A stretch of DNA of 64,000 nt from Tricholoma matsutake (lineage: Eukaryota > Basidiomycota > Agaricomycetes > Agaricales > Tricholomataceae), in assembly GCA_026075535.2 (NCBI GenBank), contig AP026549.1, positions 2,790,001 to 2,854,000 of the forward strand, written 5' to 3'. A program made the position numbers and the translations under genes. Each line of letters opens with the position of its first letter. Position 1 is the first letter of the stretch. Under the pieces are notes generated by a model. That model saw nothing but the letters and a program-made list of their open reading frames with translations, was not told where the DNA came from and ran no database searches. Shown here piece after piece: positions 19,734 through 32,700 of this stretch.

Positions 19734-22340
19734 TTAGATAGCAGTAGAAAACAAAGAAAAAAAGTATAAGATGATCGGGGCATGTTCAAGGTGCTGCCCA
19801 GCTAATTTCAATGAGGTGCACTGGAGAATTGTGACAGAGACTTTGTTCTGCTCTGTGGAGATAACAGTGGCATGAAGAGCCTTGAGTTTGAAGAATTTCT
19901 TCTTTGATGGCTGATGCATCAGTGTTTTAATACGGTCCCATTTATCACCACCAATTGAGAAATATTGGATGGTAATCAACATCCAGCGATGGGTCCATGA
20001 GGATTCAAAGGATCGTTTTCTTATGACCTGGCTTTCCACCTTCCAGTTCCATCCAGATTGAGTGATCTTGAGTGAGCCCTGTGGTATCACTTTTCTCTGC
20101 TTCAAGTGTAGCCTGTTTGTCAAACGACTCAAACTCCCTATAATCCATATCAATCTCCTCCTGCCCCTCACCCATTTCCCCTAGAGAACGATCCACTTCT
20201 GAAGATATCCCAGGATATTTTCTACCTTTGGCCTCATCAAATCTATGTTGTGTATTCGCCAGTCTCGGAAGAGCTCCTGAAAACTGAGGGTATATCCAAA
20301 TTTCTTGCAGACCATTTCAGCTTGCATAACACCCTCCTTCCAACAAATCTCCAGATTGCAGGTTGATGCCCGAAGTTTGCCTTTCCAATGCCGAGGAGAT
20401 AGGTGGTCAGCATCACGGCTACATTTCAGTTTCAGGCGGCTTAGACAATGTTCCCAAAGCAAACCAAATATGCAACTTGTCAACATCAACATTTGGGGAA
20501 TGACCACCAATCATCCTTGTTTGACCAAAAACCATTTCAAGAACATCATCACCAAGCAGACAGAGAAGTACTTTGAGATTTGGATCGAGATTTTTTGTGT
20601 GTGCTACTCGAAAGATTGCAGTCCAAAACATACATTGCAGATCACTGTACAGATGCAGGGGCATGAAACCGCTCTTGTGCTTCAGAAATAGTGCACAGGC
20701 TATGTGAGAAATTTTCATGAGACTTGTTATTTGCTGAGAGATTGAGAATTCAGGATTAATGAATGGTTCGACGACAGCCTCGAGCACTTCACTGAGAAGA
20801 GAAAGTGCATGATGAGTGCTGTTTTCTGAAGGATCGAGTCCATGGAATCGAGGTTATGGACATCCGCTGAAAGTTTAAGAAGCTTGATTGCTCATGGAAC
20901 ATCTTGCACATCTTTGGGACTAAGGAGAGTGTGGATATGTTGGAGAGAAGAAGAGTCGGGATTAAGGAGGGAATATATGGTGTTTTCAGACCAATTGACA
21001 TCGGTTAGTCTTTCAAGCCACATGGCAAGAAGACTTTTGTTGATCACGACGCTGTCGATAAGAATTCCTTGTTGTGCACAGAGACACTTGCAGATGCCTG
21101 AAGTCAAATTAGTAAAAGAGAGGTTAATAAAATACTGAAATACTTACATTTGAAATCATGTTTATAATCCAAATCTTGTGTTTTGCCACCAGACCCAGTC
21201 CATAGGTTCAAACCAGGAAGATTGCCAACATGACTAAAGAGGGGGTCGTCTGGCATGACTTCTTGAACCATACAATGAAGATACAATGCCGGTTGACACT
21301 TGGGATCCCCGTCAGAGCCAATTGACCAGATTGGGCCATGAAGGGACTCTCCATATGGCGATAGCTTCCAAGCATGAACAACCCTTGCTTGCACATTGGT
21401 AGCAGCAAGACAGGCTCAGCACCATAGTCCGTCTCATCATTTCTCGTGAATGTAGCTATGAAGACCTCTTGCCCAATATGGACCTGTCCATCCCGTACTG
21501 CCTGGGCAATGTTGTGCACGACATCCAAGTTGGTGCCCATTCTGACTGATGATAGCTTCCTTGCATGCTCACATAGACCCGCAATCTCATCGGTCTCCGA
21601 AAGGTAGCAGAGGCGTCCATCACTGGCGATCTTGTCCATTGAAAGCATGATTCCGACTTTTTTGTGTCCAGGTTTGATATTCCTTGAACATTGTCTTGAT
21701 ATTTGCAAGAAGATCAACCATCTTGATGGAGCCGACCGACATTTGGAGTCGGAAGTCCTGGCTGCGGTCAAGGAGAGTGGTCCATGAAGGAAATGCAAAT
21801 GGGGAATTGTGGAGGGCATGAAGGACCACCCCGCCACCTAGCTCATAGATTGCGGTCGTGAGGTCAAGCTCTAGCTCGCTGTAGTTCCGTGGGTGGTATT
21901 TTCCCTCCAAAGCCATCTGCACCATTTCCAGCAATTTCTCCACACTCCAGTTGCGAAGTTTTGAATTCTTGAAAATCTGTGGTAGCCTGGGAATGTTCTC
22001 AGTACTGATAAGGTTGAGGAGTATACGCCAGGTTTTCTTATGGGCATGGAGGCGAAAAAGGGCCTTGCAGGTGTTGAACTGCTATCCAGGAATTAGAAAC
22101 AGGTTATCTGAGCACGAGACACTACACACCTTCAGTTGCTCCTTCTTCACCTTCTTTGTGGCTAAATCAAGCCTCTGTCTGAGCCGAATATGGCTTAGAA
22201 TGGTAAGGTCCAGTTTTCCACAGGGTCTTCGAGCACAATCAAGGATGACATTGATGAGCCCTGCAGTCACCTGGCAGGACAAACAAGGGACTGCAGGAGT
22301 TGGCGATGATCCAGTGCAAAAAAGGGAGCACACATGTATA
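19734..22340 (-). pseudogene. large degenerate gene of an uncharacterised Agaricomycete family, transposase-like
   Basis: Linked minus-strand frames can be followed: 22333-22082 (CQVTAGLINVILDCARRPCG), 21943-21620 (MALEGKYHPRNYSELELDL), 21837-21208 (GIMLSMDKIASDGRLCYL, then DEIAGLCEHARKL, then VFIATFTRNDETDYGAEPV), 21394-21104 (PNLFSHVGNLPGLNLWTGSG-like text), 21107-20892, 20787-20419 and 20196-19734. The D-E-I / G-L-C-E-H pattern recalls the P-element/THAP9-type catalytic start, but this is only a resemblance. Several frameshifts break it. I do not recognise a named family. Alternative: a domesticated or host gene, now dead. Confidence 0.5.
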
Positions 22341-23216
22341 CGACAGCTGGTAGGATCGACAAAGAGAAGGGTATAACCAGGCTTGAATCAAGAGGTGGGG
22401 TTGTGGATAGAGAATGGGTAGGTTTGATACGGTGAGCCTAAGTCCCACTGAATTGCAGTGCCTTGACACAGTGGCAATGGGAGTATTGGCTCTTGAATTA
22501 GTGGCGAGCCCACGGGGGTAGGTCTGGCCAGAATAATATCTGTGGTATTTCCCATGAGACAAAGACTGGCCCATTTGTTAAATGTGCGCACCAAGAGATC
22601 AGATGCAAACACTGCATTCTGATCGAGATCGGCTGCCTGGAGAACTTGAATCGAGGCATCAGCACGACAACGCAGCCCGTTGTTCATCCGGTAGGTGCTG
22701 AGGAAGCAACAAATGATGTTACACAGTGGCTCAAACTACATTTTGGTAATGGAAATGTGAAGAAAGAGTGTATGGAATGCATCGGCTCATGTTTTTGGAT
22801 GACGAGGTGGTAGTTGTTGGAGGATGGACTGTGATGTGACATCTAGTTTGCCCTAGTGAAGGATCAAGAAGAAAAGCAGTTGATGGGAGGTGCTATGAAG
22901 AGGAACTGCGCTAAGGTGGCATAATAAAATTGCCTGTAGCTTCGCCGACTGTTCTATGACTGCGAAATCAGGGAAAACACCATCGCATGGGTAACACAAA
23001 ACGTACTTTGATCCTTCCATCGCCAGTCACCGTAAGCTTCCACTGAAATTGACACTGAATATTGAATGCTTGTCTGGGGATTCTTACCATAGCACTAGGG
23101 CACAAGAGTTAATAAAAAGGTGACAAGTAGGTGGCATACTGCAGCCAGGGGTCTATATTGCCATCCAAAACCAGTACAATGCGGCATGAGCAATTGGATT
23201 TGGCAGTTGGAACTTG
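22341..23216. other. stretch upstream of the degenerate gene
   Basis: A 99-codon minus-strand frame (22687-22388, MNNGLRCRADASIQVLQAAD) may be an upstream exon of the gene at 19734-22340, but no splice link could be proven. 22690-23216 shows nothing recognisable. Confidence 0.35.
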
Positions 23217-23224
23217 GCACCAAC

Positions 23225-23576
23225 TAGTGTTGTCTCAGCTCGAGCCGATGTTTTTCATAAAATGAGCCATAGCTTGGCAAATAAAATAGATAAAATCTGA
23301 CTGTATAGATAACCCCAAAAACTGAGGGGTCCTCTGCCAAAGGTATTTGAGACAATCAGCCATTCCCAACTTATTTGACTGGCTCTATTTTTGAGCTGAG
23401 TCACTGAGTCGAAATTTGTTTCTTAAATAAGTCAGGAACAAATCATCCGATCAACTAAAGTTAGCAGAAGACCCCCTGGCTTTTGGGCCTGTCCACATGC
23501 TCAAGTATTTTAATGATTTTATCTATTATTATGGCTCATTTTATAAAAAACATTGGCTCGAGCTGTTACAACACTA
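23225..23576. mobile_element. 352-bp hAT-type MITE
   Basis: Ends TAGTGTTGT..ACAACACTA with arms of about 48 bp (AGCTCGAGCC, ATAAAATGAGCCATA and their complements). A perfect 8-bp target duplication GCACCAAC is present at 23217-23224 and 23577-23584. Noncoding. Confidence 0.85.
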
Positions 23577-23689
23577 GCACCAACTCTCTACTTTAGCGCC
23601 CAACCTCATGATAGGTGAGTGGCAGTGGATGCTGTGCAGCTGCCGCAGTGTGCGTTGTCACTCTTCTGCTCCAATGTTTGTGTTTAGTT

Positions 23690-24493
23690 ATGGCTTTCCA
23701 GAATGCAACCGGCACAAGAATTCAAGATAGCACTTTTTATGACATTGGGGGTAACTAGTTCAATATTGGTCAGATTGTTCAAATCAGTAATACTGGTACA
23801 ACACATTCCCTAAGTTGCCTGAGATTTCCTGCAAGACTATTCATACTAATATCCCTACAAGATGGTGTGCTTGTCCAGAAACGAGCACCACCACTGAAGA
23901 ACTGTCCTAGTCCAACGAATTTGTTCACTGGCAGAAGCGATGTTCTCCAACAACTTCATAAATGCTTCCTGCCCTTGCCGACTTCAGTGGAATCAGCACA
24001 GCAGTGCAGATTTGTCTTGTATGGCCTAGGTGGTGGTGGGAAAACCCAGATCGCTTTCAAGTTCATTCAAGAATGTCTGATGGGAACCCAGCTGCACCAG
24101 TGTGCTTAATTCCAATTTACTTATGGTGTTCAAGCTGAATATTCCTGTCCAACAAGTTTCTCGGATGTCTTCATTATCGATGCCACCACAGCTCAAACCA
24201 TCGATGCCGACCTGAAGAATATCGCTCTTGGGAAGGAGATAGGAGAAAATGTGAACAATACCATTATCTGGCTTGCTGGGAAACATGAAGATTGGCTTCT
24301 CCTGTTTGATAATGCAGATGACACTATGCTCAACCTGTCCCAATTTTTTCCATCTTGTTCTCATGGGAACATCCTCATCACCTCCCAAAATCGTGACACC
24401 CTTATTCATGCACCGAGTTTCAACTACAATGTTGGCAGCTTGACACCAGAAGATGTGAGGGATCTGTTACTTGGCATCATCAAGCAGGTGATC
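23690..24493 (+). pseudogene. NB-ARC-TPR (STAND/NLR-like) gene, 5' part
   Basis: Start ATG at 23690 gives MAFQNATGTRIQDSTFYDIGG, an N-terminal motif seen in Agaricomycete STAND proteins, then an in-frame TAG. The nucleotide-binding part follows: CPSPTNLFTGRSDVLQQLH, Walker A FVLYGLGGGGKTQIAFKF (about 24010-24063), then a frameshift near 24105. Walker B is WLLLFDNADD (about 24290-24320), then SHGNILITSQNRD (sensor region). The frame ends at LGIIKQVI where the 26-kb KDZ element begins. The remainder is at 50622-52752. Such proteins are thought to act as intracellular recognition or heterokaryon-incompatibility type switches (family knowledge). Confidence 0.82.
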
Positions 24494-24725
24494 CACACTG
24501 TTCAGTAAAAAACAACGGTATATCTGTTCAGCAGATTTCTGCAAAACAATGATAGATCCGTCAGTAGTGGATTGGGCCCACGTCAGGAAAGACTCGTGTG
24601 GGCCCAGGGTGTGATGCATCCATGTGGGCCCAGTATACAGCTTCACTGAAGAATTCTCGGTGGCAGCAACATCTGAATCATGGTGCTGGCTAGCACAGTC
24701 ATCATTTTACTACATGTTACCACAT
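24494..24725 (+). repeat. left terminal inverted repeat of the KDZ element
   Basis: Pairs with 50343-50614. The shared blocks keep order through CATTTTACTACATG at about 24704-24717. Confidence 0.8.
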
Positions 24726-25211
24726 ATACATGGGCCCATGCAATGCATGTGATACTGCACAATCGTATTGGCCCACCACTGGTTTTCTTATAGACATCGG
24801 CCTATACGGACATATCGTTGGTGCTGGTTCCCAGTGCCGATGATCATTGTAGGTTTGGTAGGAAAAAGTGCAGCAGCAGGTCAGCAGGTATCGGCGGTTG
24901 GATGCATATGGCGTTGGGTCACAGCAGATACAGTTGGATGCATGCGGTGCTGGGACATGCCACACTAGCCGATTGTTTTAGATACCGATGTGATGTCCTG
25001 CTATAGATTATGGTTAGATATAAACAAATGTCCCAATGTTGGGGCCAGAATCCAGAGGTATGAGCACACAATTTTACTGACTTGACAGAGGGTGTAGTTA
25101 AGAGTTTGAACTGCTTACCACATATACATGGGCCCATGTGATGATTCCATTTGACAGGGAATGATCATATTGGCCCACCACTGGTTTTCCTATAGACATC
25201 GGCCCATACGG
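24726..25211. repeat. subterminal repeats of the KDZ element
   Basis: A block with ACCACATATACATGGGCCCA and GGCCCACCACTGGTTTTC occurs at 24718-24800 and again at 25118-25211 in the same orientation. No gene seen. Confidence 0.65.
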
Positions 25212-26221
25212 TGATAGGTCCACCTAGCACTATAAGGTCTGTAACCACTCACAGCAGTTCCGCATCAATCTCCCACGACACTCAGAACCCCTTGAACGCC
25301 TTCAAGCCTCGCGAAATGCTCCTGAACAGGCTTCGAGCAGCCTTGCACTACCTCGATCCCCCTCGATCCCCCTCGAACGATATAGGAACACTTCGAATGC
25401 GCTCGGCTGCTGTCATCATGGCCTCTGGCACTCTTACTACACACCGACGAGTCATAGCAAGGTTGACCAAGCTATTCGGCCACCAACTGAGCACGCGCGA
25501 GACGACTAAGGACATGATAAGGTGAATTTCAAATGTTTAGATGGTTTGTAATGACATAGGATGAGTACATTTTGCACATATCAGGACTCCAGAGATTTAA
25601 TTCTTATCTTTTATTGTTTTACTCAGTGATAGAGGTTTATCTTTTATCCTAGACTTCACCTCATGTAGGCCTCATGTTCTCCTTCCCCTTTTTGGTAGTA
25701 CCTCTTCAGAACTTATTTAAACTTGTAATAGTTACTCACTTAAGAGGAAGAAAGAGATCGTCTTACTTCACCATAGTCTGATTTAAGAGTTCAGCTCTTG
25801 AGTCCAAGCCTCTTGTCTAGCCCAAAGTTCTGCGAATCGTCACAAACTTCCTCGAAACTTCGTATTAGCCCTCGAACCCTTCGTCCATCGTATATCATTA
25901 TCACCCCTCATCACCATCATCGCTGCCCCACTCACATATTCCTTCTACACACTTTGTAAAACCATCTATACCATTCCCAATTACCTCGAACGTCTCCTCT
26001 AACCCTCGAACCTTATCAATCTCCCTCAAACTTACATCGAGAGATCTTGCGCCCCTTCGAACGTTCTCGAAACCCATCGTACCCACTCGGATGTCTTATG
26101 CCTCCATCGGGTTGGATTCGGTGACTTTTAGTACCACCTCGCACCCTTCCTCTAACTCATGTTATACCATCCAAGGCCATTTTAGTAGGTTTTGTTTGGG
26201 GTTTCCGGGTCAAGCATATCA
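25212..26221 (+). mobile_element. solo LTR (about 1.0 kb) inside a subterminal repeat
   Basis: Runs TGATAGGTCC..AAGCATATCA. The flanking text rejoins: left GACATCGGCCCATACGG, right AATGGACTTATCATTGG, matching the uninterrupted copy at 24787-24820. It is related to the relic at 9014-13198 in the opposite orientation. The target duplication is diverged. Confidence 0.65.
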
Positions 26222-26279
26222 ATGGACTTATCATTGGTGCTTGTTCCCGGCGCCGATGATAATTTTGTCCATTGATTAC

Positions 26280-27354
26280 TTAATTGTCCAAACATTCTGT
26301 ATCTACAACGGCATTGAAGTTATGATATCCCGCTATACAAACCTCGAATCCATGCCTCGCTGGCCATATAAACCTGACCCTGTTACTGCTGGCAAATTTG
26401 CTACCGCATTGAATCAAATAGAAGTCGAGCATCAGAGGAATGCCAATTTCCTAGAGAACACTCACCCTACAGTCAAACCTACTGAGTTCCATGAGCAGGC
26501 CATCGCTGCTCAACAGGTAGCTCATGATCTCAGTATTTGAGAGAGTACTACACGACTACTACCAGCACAGAATGATCTAGCACATGGGCAGGAAGTGCTG
26601 TTGTATGGAATGTCACGTCTCCGTGCTGCAATCACTGCATGGATCCTTGCGGTAGATAACGATGAAGACTACAAAGAGTCATGGTTGGGGTGGGTGTCTA
26701 GCCTATTTTTTGAGACTGTAAGTGAACATATTGTGATTGCCAATTATCTGATCACCAATACCAACTTAGAAGGAATTCTTGATGGCCACTGGAATTTATG
26801 CCTCTATGGGTGGCAGTGCTCCATACACTCCCCCACTTGTCATGGAAACCATAAAGATGGTACAGGATGGGACTTTGGGGTGCTCGGAATGCAATGATCC
26901 TGAGGGCAAAGATTTTCTGGAACTAGAATACATTCCAGCGATACAAAGGTACTTGAAGGTTGATGCTGATGACCCCACCCATATTGTCGATAGCTATATC
27001 AATTCTTGGTGGAGTAAACAGAACAATCCAGAGAACTATGACTCATACCCATTCGCTCCACATGACTTCCTGGTGGTTCATCAGCCACAGGTGAGTAACA
27101 TGTTGTTGTCCTTTAATTTATCTTAAGTTTCATCAGATCCAGTTCACCTGGCAAGACCTATGGCTGGTCCCATATGCCGCCGGTGACCTGGCCAAAATAC
27201 AATTAATGATGAAGATCTTTGATGACCTGCATTTGACATGGAAAAGGATGACTGAGACAGTCTGAGAAAATGATGCCCAACTTCAGAAGGACAGGAAATT
27301 GTTGGCTTACTGGGAGGATGTGCAGAATCAGGTTAGGGAGCACCTTGACACTTA
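26280..27354 (+). pseudogene. unknown cargo gene X of the KDZ element
   Basis: A multi-exon gene with no recognised domain. Exon text: MISRYTNLESMPRWPYKPDP to AAQQVAHDLSI, a TGA, then ESTTRLLPAQNDLAHG to FFET. An intron (GTAAGT..TTAG, 26718-26769) leads to KEFLMATGIYASMGGSAPY and FLVVHQPQ. A second intron (GTGAGT..CATCAG, from about 27090) leads to IQFTWQDLWLVPYAAGDL, MTETV, a TGA, and ENDAQLQKDRKLLAYWED up to TAA at 27352. Both internal stops are TGA at places where an Arg CGA codon is plausible. The 5' end is uncertain because the solo LTR abuts it. Tandem Trp/Tyr-rich segments suggest a globular protein. Function unknown. Confidence 0.5.
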
Positions 27355-28440
27355 ACAAGTCGTCTATGTAGGAAAAGATAAACATTGTAGTGACTGGCGC
27401 TGGTAGTGATCAAGTCACTTGTGGCGATAAGCATCCAAGGTCAAGAGCTAAGTGAATGACCGGTGCCAGTTATTGTAGAACCCCATGAGCTACGAAAATG
27501 TGTATGGGCCCATCCTAAAATAATACAGGGAAATGGGCCCATATGAATGATATGCTCGATGGAATGATCGGGTGGGCCCATGACAGTAAAAGGAAAACAG
27601 TATGGGCCCACACAACTATAGCGTACAGGACTTGAATTACTGCTGTTATTACAGATCATAAAGAATATATCCTAAAACAGTACATTGTAGTGACCGGTGC
27701 CAGTAGGGATATACACAAGCATGTAACAGAAGAGAACAATCATTAGTCGAAGACAGTAGTAATGTGCAATGAGAGTAGATGTAGATTAATCCTGACACTG
27801 GCCGGAAAGCAACTGTCGCTTGTGTGGCAGTCAGCTATTTCCAAACTGTATCTCTCAGCGCCGGAAAAGGTAAAGGCGGCACTGGTCATTCACATAGCTC
27901 TTAAAAGACTTGTATACTAATTGTGGCCGCTGTGCACTACAATATGGATAACAAACGCAGGAATGGTGACATGCTGTATGCTGTAGGAATGTGGGAGGAT
28001 AAGGATATATGCAAAATCAGTACATTGCAGAGACCGGCACTGGTAGTGATAAAGTCACTGGTGGTGATAAGCATCCAAGTCAAGAGCAAAGCGAATGACT
28101 GGTGCAGAATATATGCTAAAACAGTACATTGGAGTGACGGGCGCTGGAGAAGACAACGTCGTGCCAATCATTCCCATAGCTCTTAGACTTGTACACTAAT
28201 CGCCACCGGTGGTCACTGATAACGAAAAGCAATGACATGCTGTAAAAGTAAGAAACTATTGACCAATGGGTATCACAAACACCGCCAGTGTAATTTTACA
28301 TTGGAAACATCGACAGTAGCTTTGTGAGTATGACCTAGGTAACATGTTAGTATGCTGTGTAGAACAGTCTCATAGTAACCCCTACATGGTACCATTGTCA
28401 TTTACATCACCATGTTGCCATGTTTCTTCACTGCCTACAG
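27355..28440. repeat. noncoding subterminal-type repeats of the KDZ element
   Basis: Repeated words CACTGGTAGTGATAAAGTCAC, GTACATTG(T/A)AGTGAC and GGGCCCA occur. The stretch 27400-27870 is the inverted match of 43040-43249 continued at 46178-46440. It also resembles the centre of the inverted duplication (45830-46083). Confidence 0.7.
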
Positions 28441-28445
28441 TGCCT

Positions 28446-28452
28446 ATATAAT
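28446..28452 (+). promoter_or_regulatory. TATA box of the KDZ transposase gene
   Basis: TATATAA 46 bp upstream of the ATG at 28498. Confidence 0.5.
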
Positions 28453-28497
28453 CCTGGAGATGCTTGTTCATAATTTTACATCGCTCTACAAACCATC

Positions 28498-29339
28498 ATG
28501 CCTAGAGGACACACTCACACCATCATTGGAAGAATCACCCAGATGACCGTCGTTCGCTCCCAGACATCGCGGGGACCCAGGGATCGCCTTGTACCAGTTC
28601 GGCAAAGTCCTCAGTCAACTCCAAGGCATAAGAAGGCCAAGATAAGTGCACCAGTGTCAGGATCAGCGACCACATCCAACACCAATATAACATCTCTGAT
28701 GTCCAATGAACCAATTGAGCATCACGCTCTAAATTTCATTGCAGATCTTGATCCCCCCTCTTCAAAGGTGACTTATTATGGCTACCACATTTACTATGCT
28801 AATATTACCCTCAGACAACTCAAGATTACATCGAAGAATGGTTGCCTAAAAAGGCCATGTATTTGGAAGCACTACTATCCAATGAAGTACCCAATTGCAT
28901 GAAATGCAATTTGTGTGGGGATGATGCTGCTACCTGGTGATTCCGAGACTGTCTTTTCAATCCCATGTTCTGTACTGACTGCTGCCGTGATAACCATGCT
29001 TCTAACCCATTTCACCACATCGACCACTGGACAGGTTCCTATTTTGAACCAGCTTGGTTGTTTCAAGTCGGGTTAGTTTTACATCTCGGTCACAATGGTG
29101 CATCCTGCCCAAGTTACTTTCACCCATCGGCACCAGGTGTGGTTGGACAAGAGGCCAACAATTATGAAGATGATTTGGATGATGCAACAGAAGGTGATGG
29201 AACCAACAACATCGTCAAGGAGATGAAAAGGTTTACCAGTGTTTATGACCTTGGTCTCACAACTTTCCCAACACCGATGGATTGTCACAAATTGACAGTA
29301 ATCAATGTTTCTGGTGTACATTGTATGTGGGTCAAGTGG
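28498..29339 (+). pseudogene. CxC2-KDZ transposase, 5' part
   Basis: Exon 1 (28498-28767, 90 codons, MPRGHTHTIIGRITQ) is followed by a 47-bp intron (GTGACT..CTCAG). Exon 2 from 28815 begins TTQDYIEEWLPKKAMYLEAL. A Cys-cluster (CxC2) follows: CMKCNLCGDD, then an in-frame TGA (TW stop FRDC), then MFCTDCCRDNHASNPFHHID, WTGSYFEPAWLFQVGL and LGHNGASCPSYF. The last exon part DCHKLTVINVSGVHCMWVKW ends at the Gypsy B insertion (TSD AGTGG at 29335-29339). The CxC2 cluster is the zinc-binding N-terminus associated with KDZ transposases. The domain is complete but the gene is dead. Confidence 0.85.
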
Positions 29340-29765
29340 TATAAGGGCAACCTAAGCCTCTAGCAAAGGGAAATCCGAAGTTAAAATTATACTACATAAT
29401 ACAGGCATTGGGGACACACCTAGCAAAGGGAAATCCAAAGAGAAAACTCTAAGGATCCCCTTGCTGATGCCCAGTATATGTGAAGACGACAAAAATCAAG
29501 TATAACCTAAAAATAGAAAAAGGTGGAGATAGGCGGATCAAGGCCGCCGAATGACATCATACCAAGGGGTATGTGTTGGAAGGGGTACTCCGCCTCTAAA
29601 TATAAAAGTGTCAACATGTACAAACATGATAGCAAGGGAAAATTAGTAATAAAATCCGGAAAAATCATAGAAAATGAAGAATAGAAGGAAATGAGGTGGG
29701 GAAAAATATAGGACGAACATAAAAAATAGGAAAAACACACAGGGCACCCCCCTAGTCCCCTTACA
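29340..29765 (-). repeat. Gypsy B 3' LTR
   Basis: Minus strand TGTAAGGGG..GCCCTTATA. 426 bp. Confidence 0.93.
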
Positions 29766-29778
29766 TCACCCCCTCTCT
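29766..29778 (-). other. polypurine tract of Gypsy B
   Basis: Minus strand AGAGAGGGGGTGA directly before the LTR start TGTAAGG. Confidence 0.8.
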
Positions 29779-32700
29779 AAGATGCATCGCCCCGATGCAT
29801 TCGAAATCGCATACGACCAAAGTCCGTGACTTGAATGCGACGCGGTGCAGCAGTGTGCCATCGGTGGAATTCCTTGATTAACCGAGGGGCATTTACATCA
29901 GACTCTTCGACCCATGAGTTCTCCTCATACCCATAACCCTTCCAATGTACCAAATACTGGAGTTTTCCTCGACGCAAACGGCTGTCCAAGATTGACTCGA
30001 CTTCATATTGGGGTTCTCCCTCGATCACTGTAGGTGGTGGTGGTGGGTGTGAATGGCATCCCGGGAATGGATCTGGGGGAGCTGGAAGCAATTTGACGAC
30101 ATGGAAGACAGGATGGAGTCTGGACATGGAGGCTGGGAGGCATAGACGATAGGCATGTGTTCCAATGCACTTGACAATGGGGAAAGGTCCCAAGAAGTGA
30201 TGAGCGAGTTTCTTGGATGGACGTGTAGTGGAGACATCACTGGAGTCAAGATAAACTTGATCACCAACCTTGTACTGAGGGGTTGGGGAGTGGCGTTGGT
30301 TGTAAAATCGCGCCATGTCATCCTTCGCCTTTGCTAAGGCTGCCCTTGCCTCCTCCAAGCTATCCCTCATGCATTCTGTGAACTCATTCACTGTCTCGAT
30401 GTGTGAGGGAGTTTGGCGAGGTTCAAATCCCATGCGTGGATGTCGTTCAGTGTCTAAGAGGAAAGGGGTCTGTTGAGTGGAAGCATGGACATGGTTGTTG
30501 TATCCGAACTTGGCCAAAGGAAGGAGATCGTCCCAATCGTCCGGGCATTCATTGACAAAGAGGCGGATGTACTGCTCCAGTTCCTGGTTGACTCGCTCCG
30601 TCTGGCCATCAGTTTGTGGGTGATAAGCGGTTGAAGCAAGGAGTTTGATCCCCAGGAGTCGGTACAGCTCACGAGTGAACTCTGCCATGAACTGAGGGCC
30701 ACGATCCGAGAGGAAGGCACCAGGAAGTCCATGTAATTTCCACACGTGGTGGAGGTAGAGTCGAGCGGCACCTAGGGCACTTACAGTGGTGTGAGTGGGA
30801 ATGAAGTGAGCGCGTTTTCCCACAGAGTCAACTGTGCACATCACCGCATCAAACCCATTTGACTCTGGCAATTCCACCACAAAGTCAATGCTGACAACAT
30901 CCCAATGACTCCCTGGAACAGGAAGAGGGTGTAGCTCACCAATAGGCTTGCGACGAGGAACCTTGGTGCATAAGCAAAGGTCACAAGTGCGACAATACTG
31001 ACCAATGAGCCATGACATTTGTGGCCACCAATAGTTCCATGAGGTGGGCTCCAAGGTCTTCCAGCATCCGGGGTGGCCAGCAATCTGTGAGTCATGGTGT
31101 TGGGATATGATGCACCGGCGAAGGTCTGGGTCATTGGGAACATAGATGTGATCCCTGAAATACAACAAGTCCTCCTTTTCAGCCCACTCTGCTGCACGTA
31201 AGGAAAGGGTCGATCCCTTCCTCAGTTCTTTAACAGCTCGGGCGACAACATCCTCATGTAAACTACTACAGTTTGCACGACAAATGTCACGTAGGATGTC
31301 CCGCTCCTCGCCCTGGGGTGCGATGCCTTCCAGTGCCCGAATGGTGAACAGGTCTGGCTGCAACAGCACAATGTTTTGGTTGTCACTGCTGCCATCCCCA
31401 TGGTCTGCACGTCGGGATAGGGCATCGGTCTTCCCCATGCTGCGACCTGGACGGTGGTGCAAGGAGAAGTCGAATCTAGATAGATACAGGGACCAACGAG
31501 CTTGACGATGGTTCAATTTCTTGGCCATCATGAAGTACTCGAGATTCTTGTGATCCATCCAAATTTCCACCTTGTGTTGGGCACCCTCGAGGAAGTGTCG
31601 CCACTCCTCAAGCGCATGCATTATCACCAACATCTCCTTGTCATGGATCTCGTAGTTTTGCTCTACAGCACTAAGGCTTTTGGAGTAGAATGCAACAGGA
31701 TGCCACTTCTGGTCCTCTGGAGACTGCTGAGACAACACGGCACCCATCGCAAAGTCAGAACTGTCAGCTTCTACACGAAAAGGACATGAATCGTCAGCAA
31801 AGGTAAGGATCGGAGCGGAAGTGACCATCTCCTTAAGCTTTTCGAACACCTCCTGTTGTGCATTATCCCACCTCCATGCCTCCTTTCCTGTCAAGTCAAA
31901 CAGTGGTCATGCATGATGTGAGAAATCCTTGATAAAACACCGATAGAAATTGATGAAGCCCAGGAAAGACTGCACCTCCTTCTTGTTTGTGGGCATCGGC
32001 CAAGCTGTGACCCCGTTTACCTTGATAGGATCCATCTCCACTTGACCCTCCGAGATAATCAGGCTGAGGTACTCGATCTTGGTCTTTTTGAACTCACATT
32101 TGTCCTGACGAAGGTAGAGTTTGTACTGTTGAAGTCGCTCTAGGACGAGGCACGTGATGCGATGGTGCTCTTCAACCATGCGAGTGAAGATGAGGATGTC
32201 GTCGAGATAGATGCAGACAATGCCTTTGAGGATGAGGTTGTGGAAGATGTCGTTCATCATGGTCTGAAAGGTGGTGGGGCTATTAGTAAGGCCAAAGAAC
32301 ATGACAAGCGGTTCAAAAAGACCACAGTTGGTACGAAAGGCTGCCTTCCACTCATCTCCCTCCTTTATCCTCACATTATTATAGCCCCAATGGACATCGA
32401 GCTTGGTGAAGTATCAGGCTCCACAGAGCTGGTTTACGAGTTCGGAGATGAGGGGTAGTGGGTAGTGATTTTTGACCATGATGTTGTTGAGCCTTCTGTA
32501 GTCTTGAACCGGTCGAAGTGAGCCATCCTTCTTGACAAAGAAAAAGGGAGAGGCCATGGGTGACTTCGATGGTTGAATACGTCCAGAGGCCAGGTGCTCG
32601 TCGATGAACTGGTCAAGCTGCCATTGTTCTTCTGGAGAGAGAGGATAGACCTTGCAGGATGAAGGGGTTGTGCCGGGGGTGAGTTCGATTGCATGATCCC

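Noticed and set aside
26091..26300. Start of gene X at 26091
   Set aside because: The first 130 bases belong to the solo LTR ending at 26221, so the frame is a chance fusion; the gene start was placed after it.
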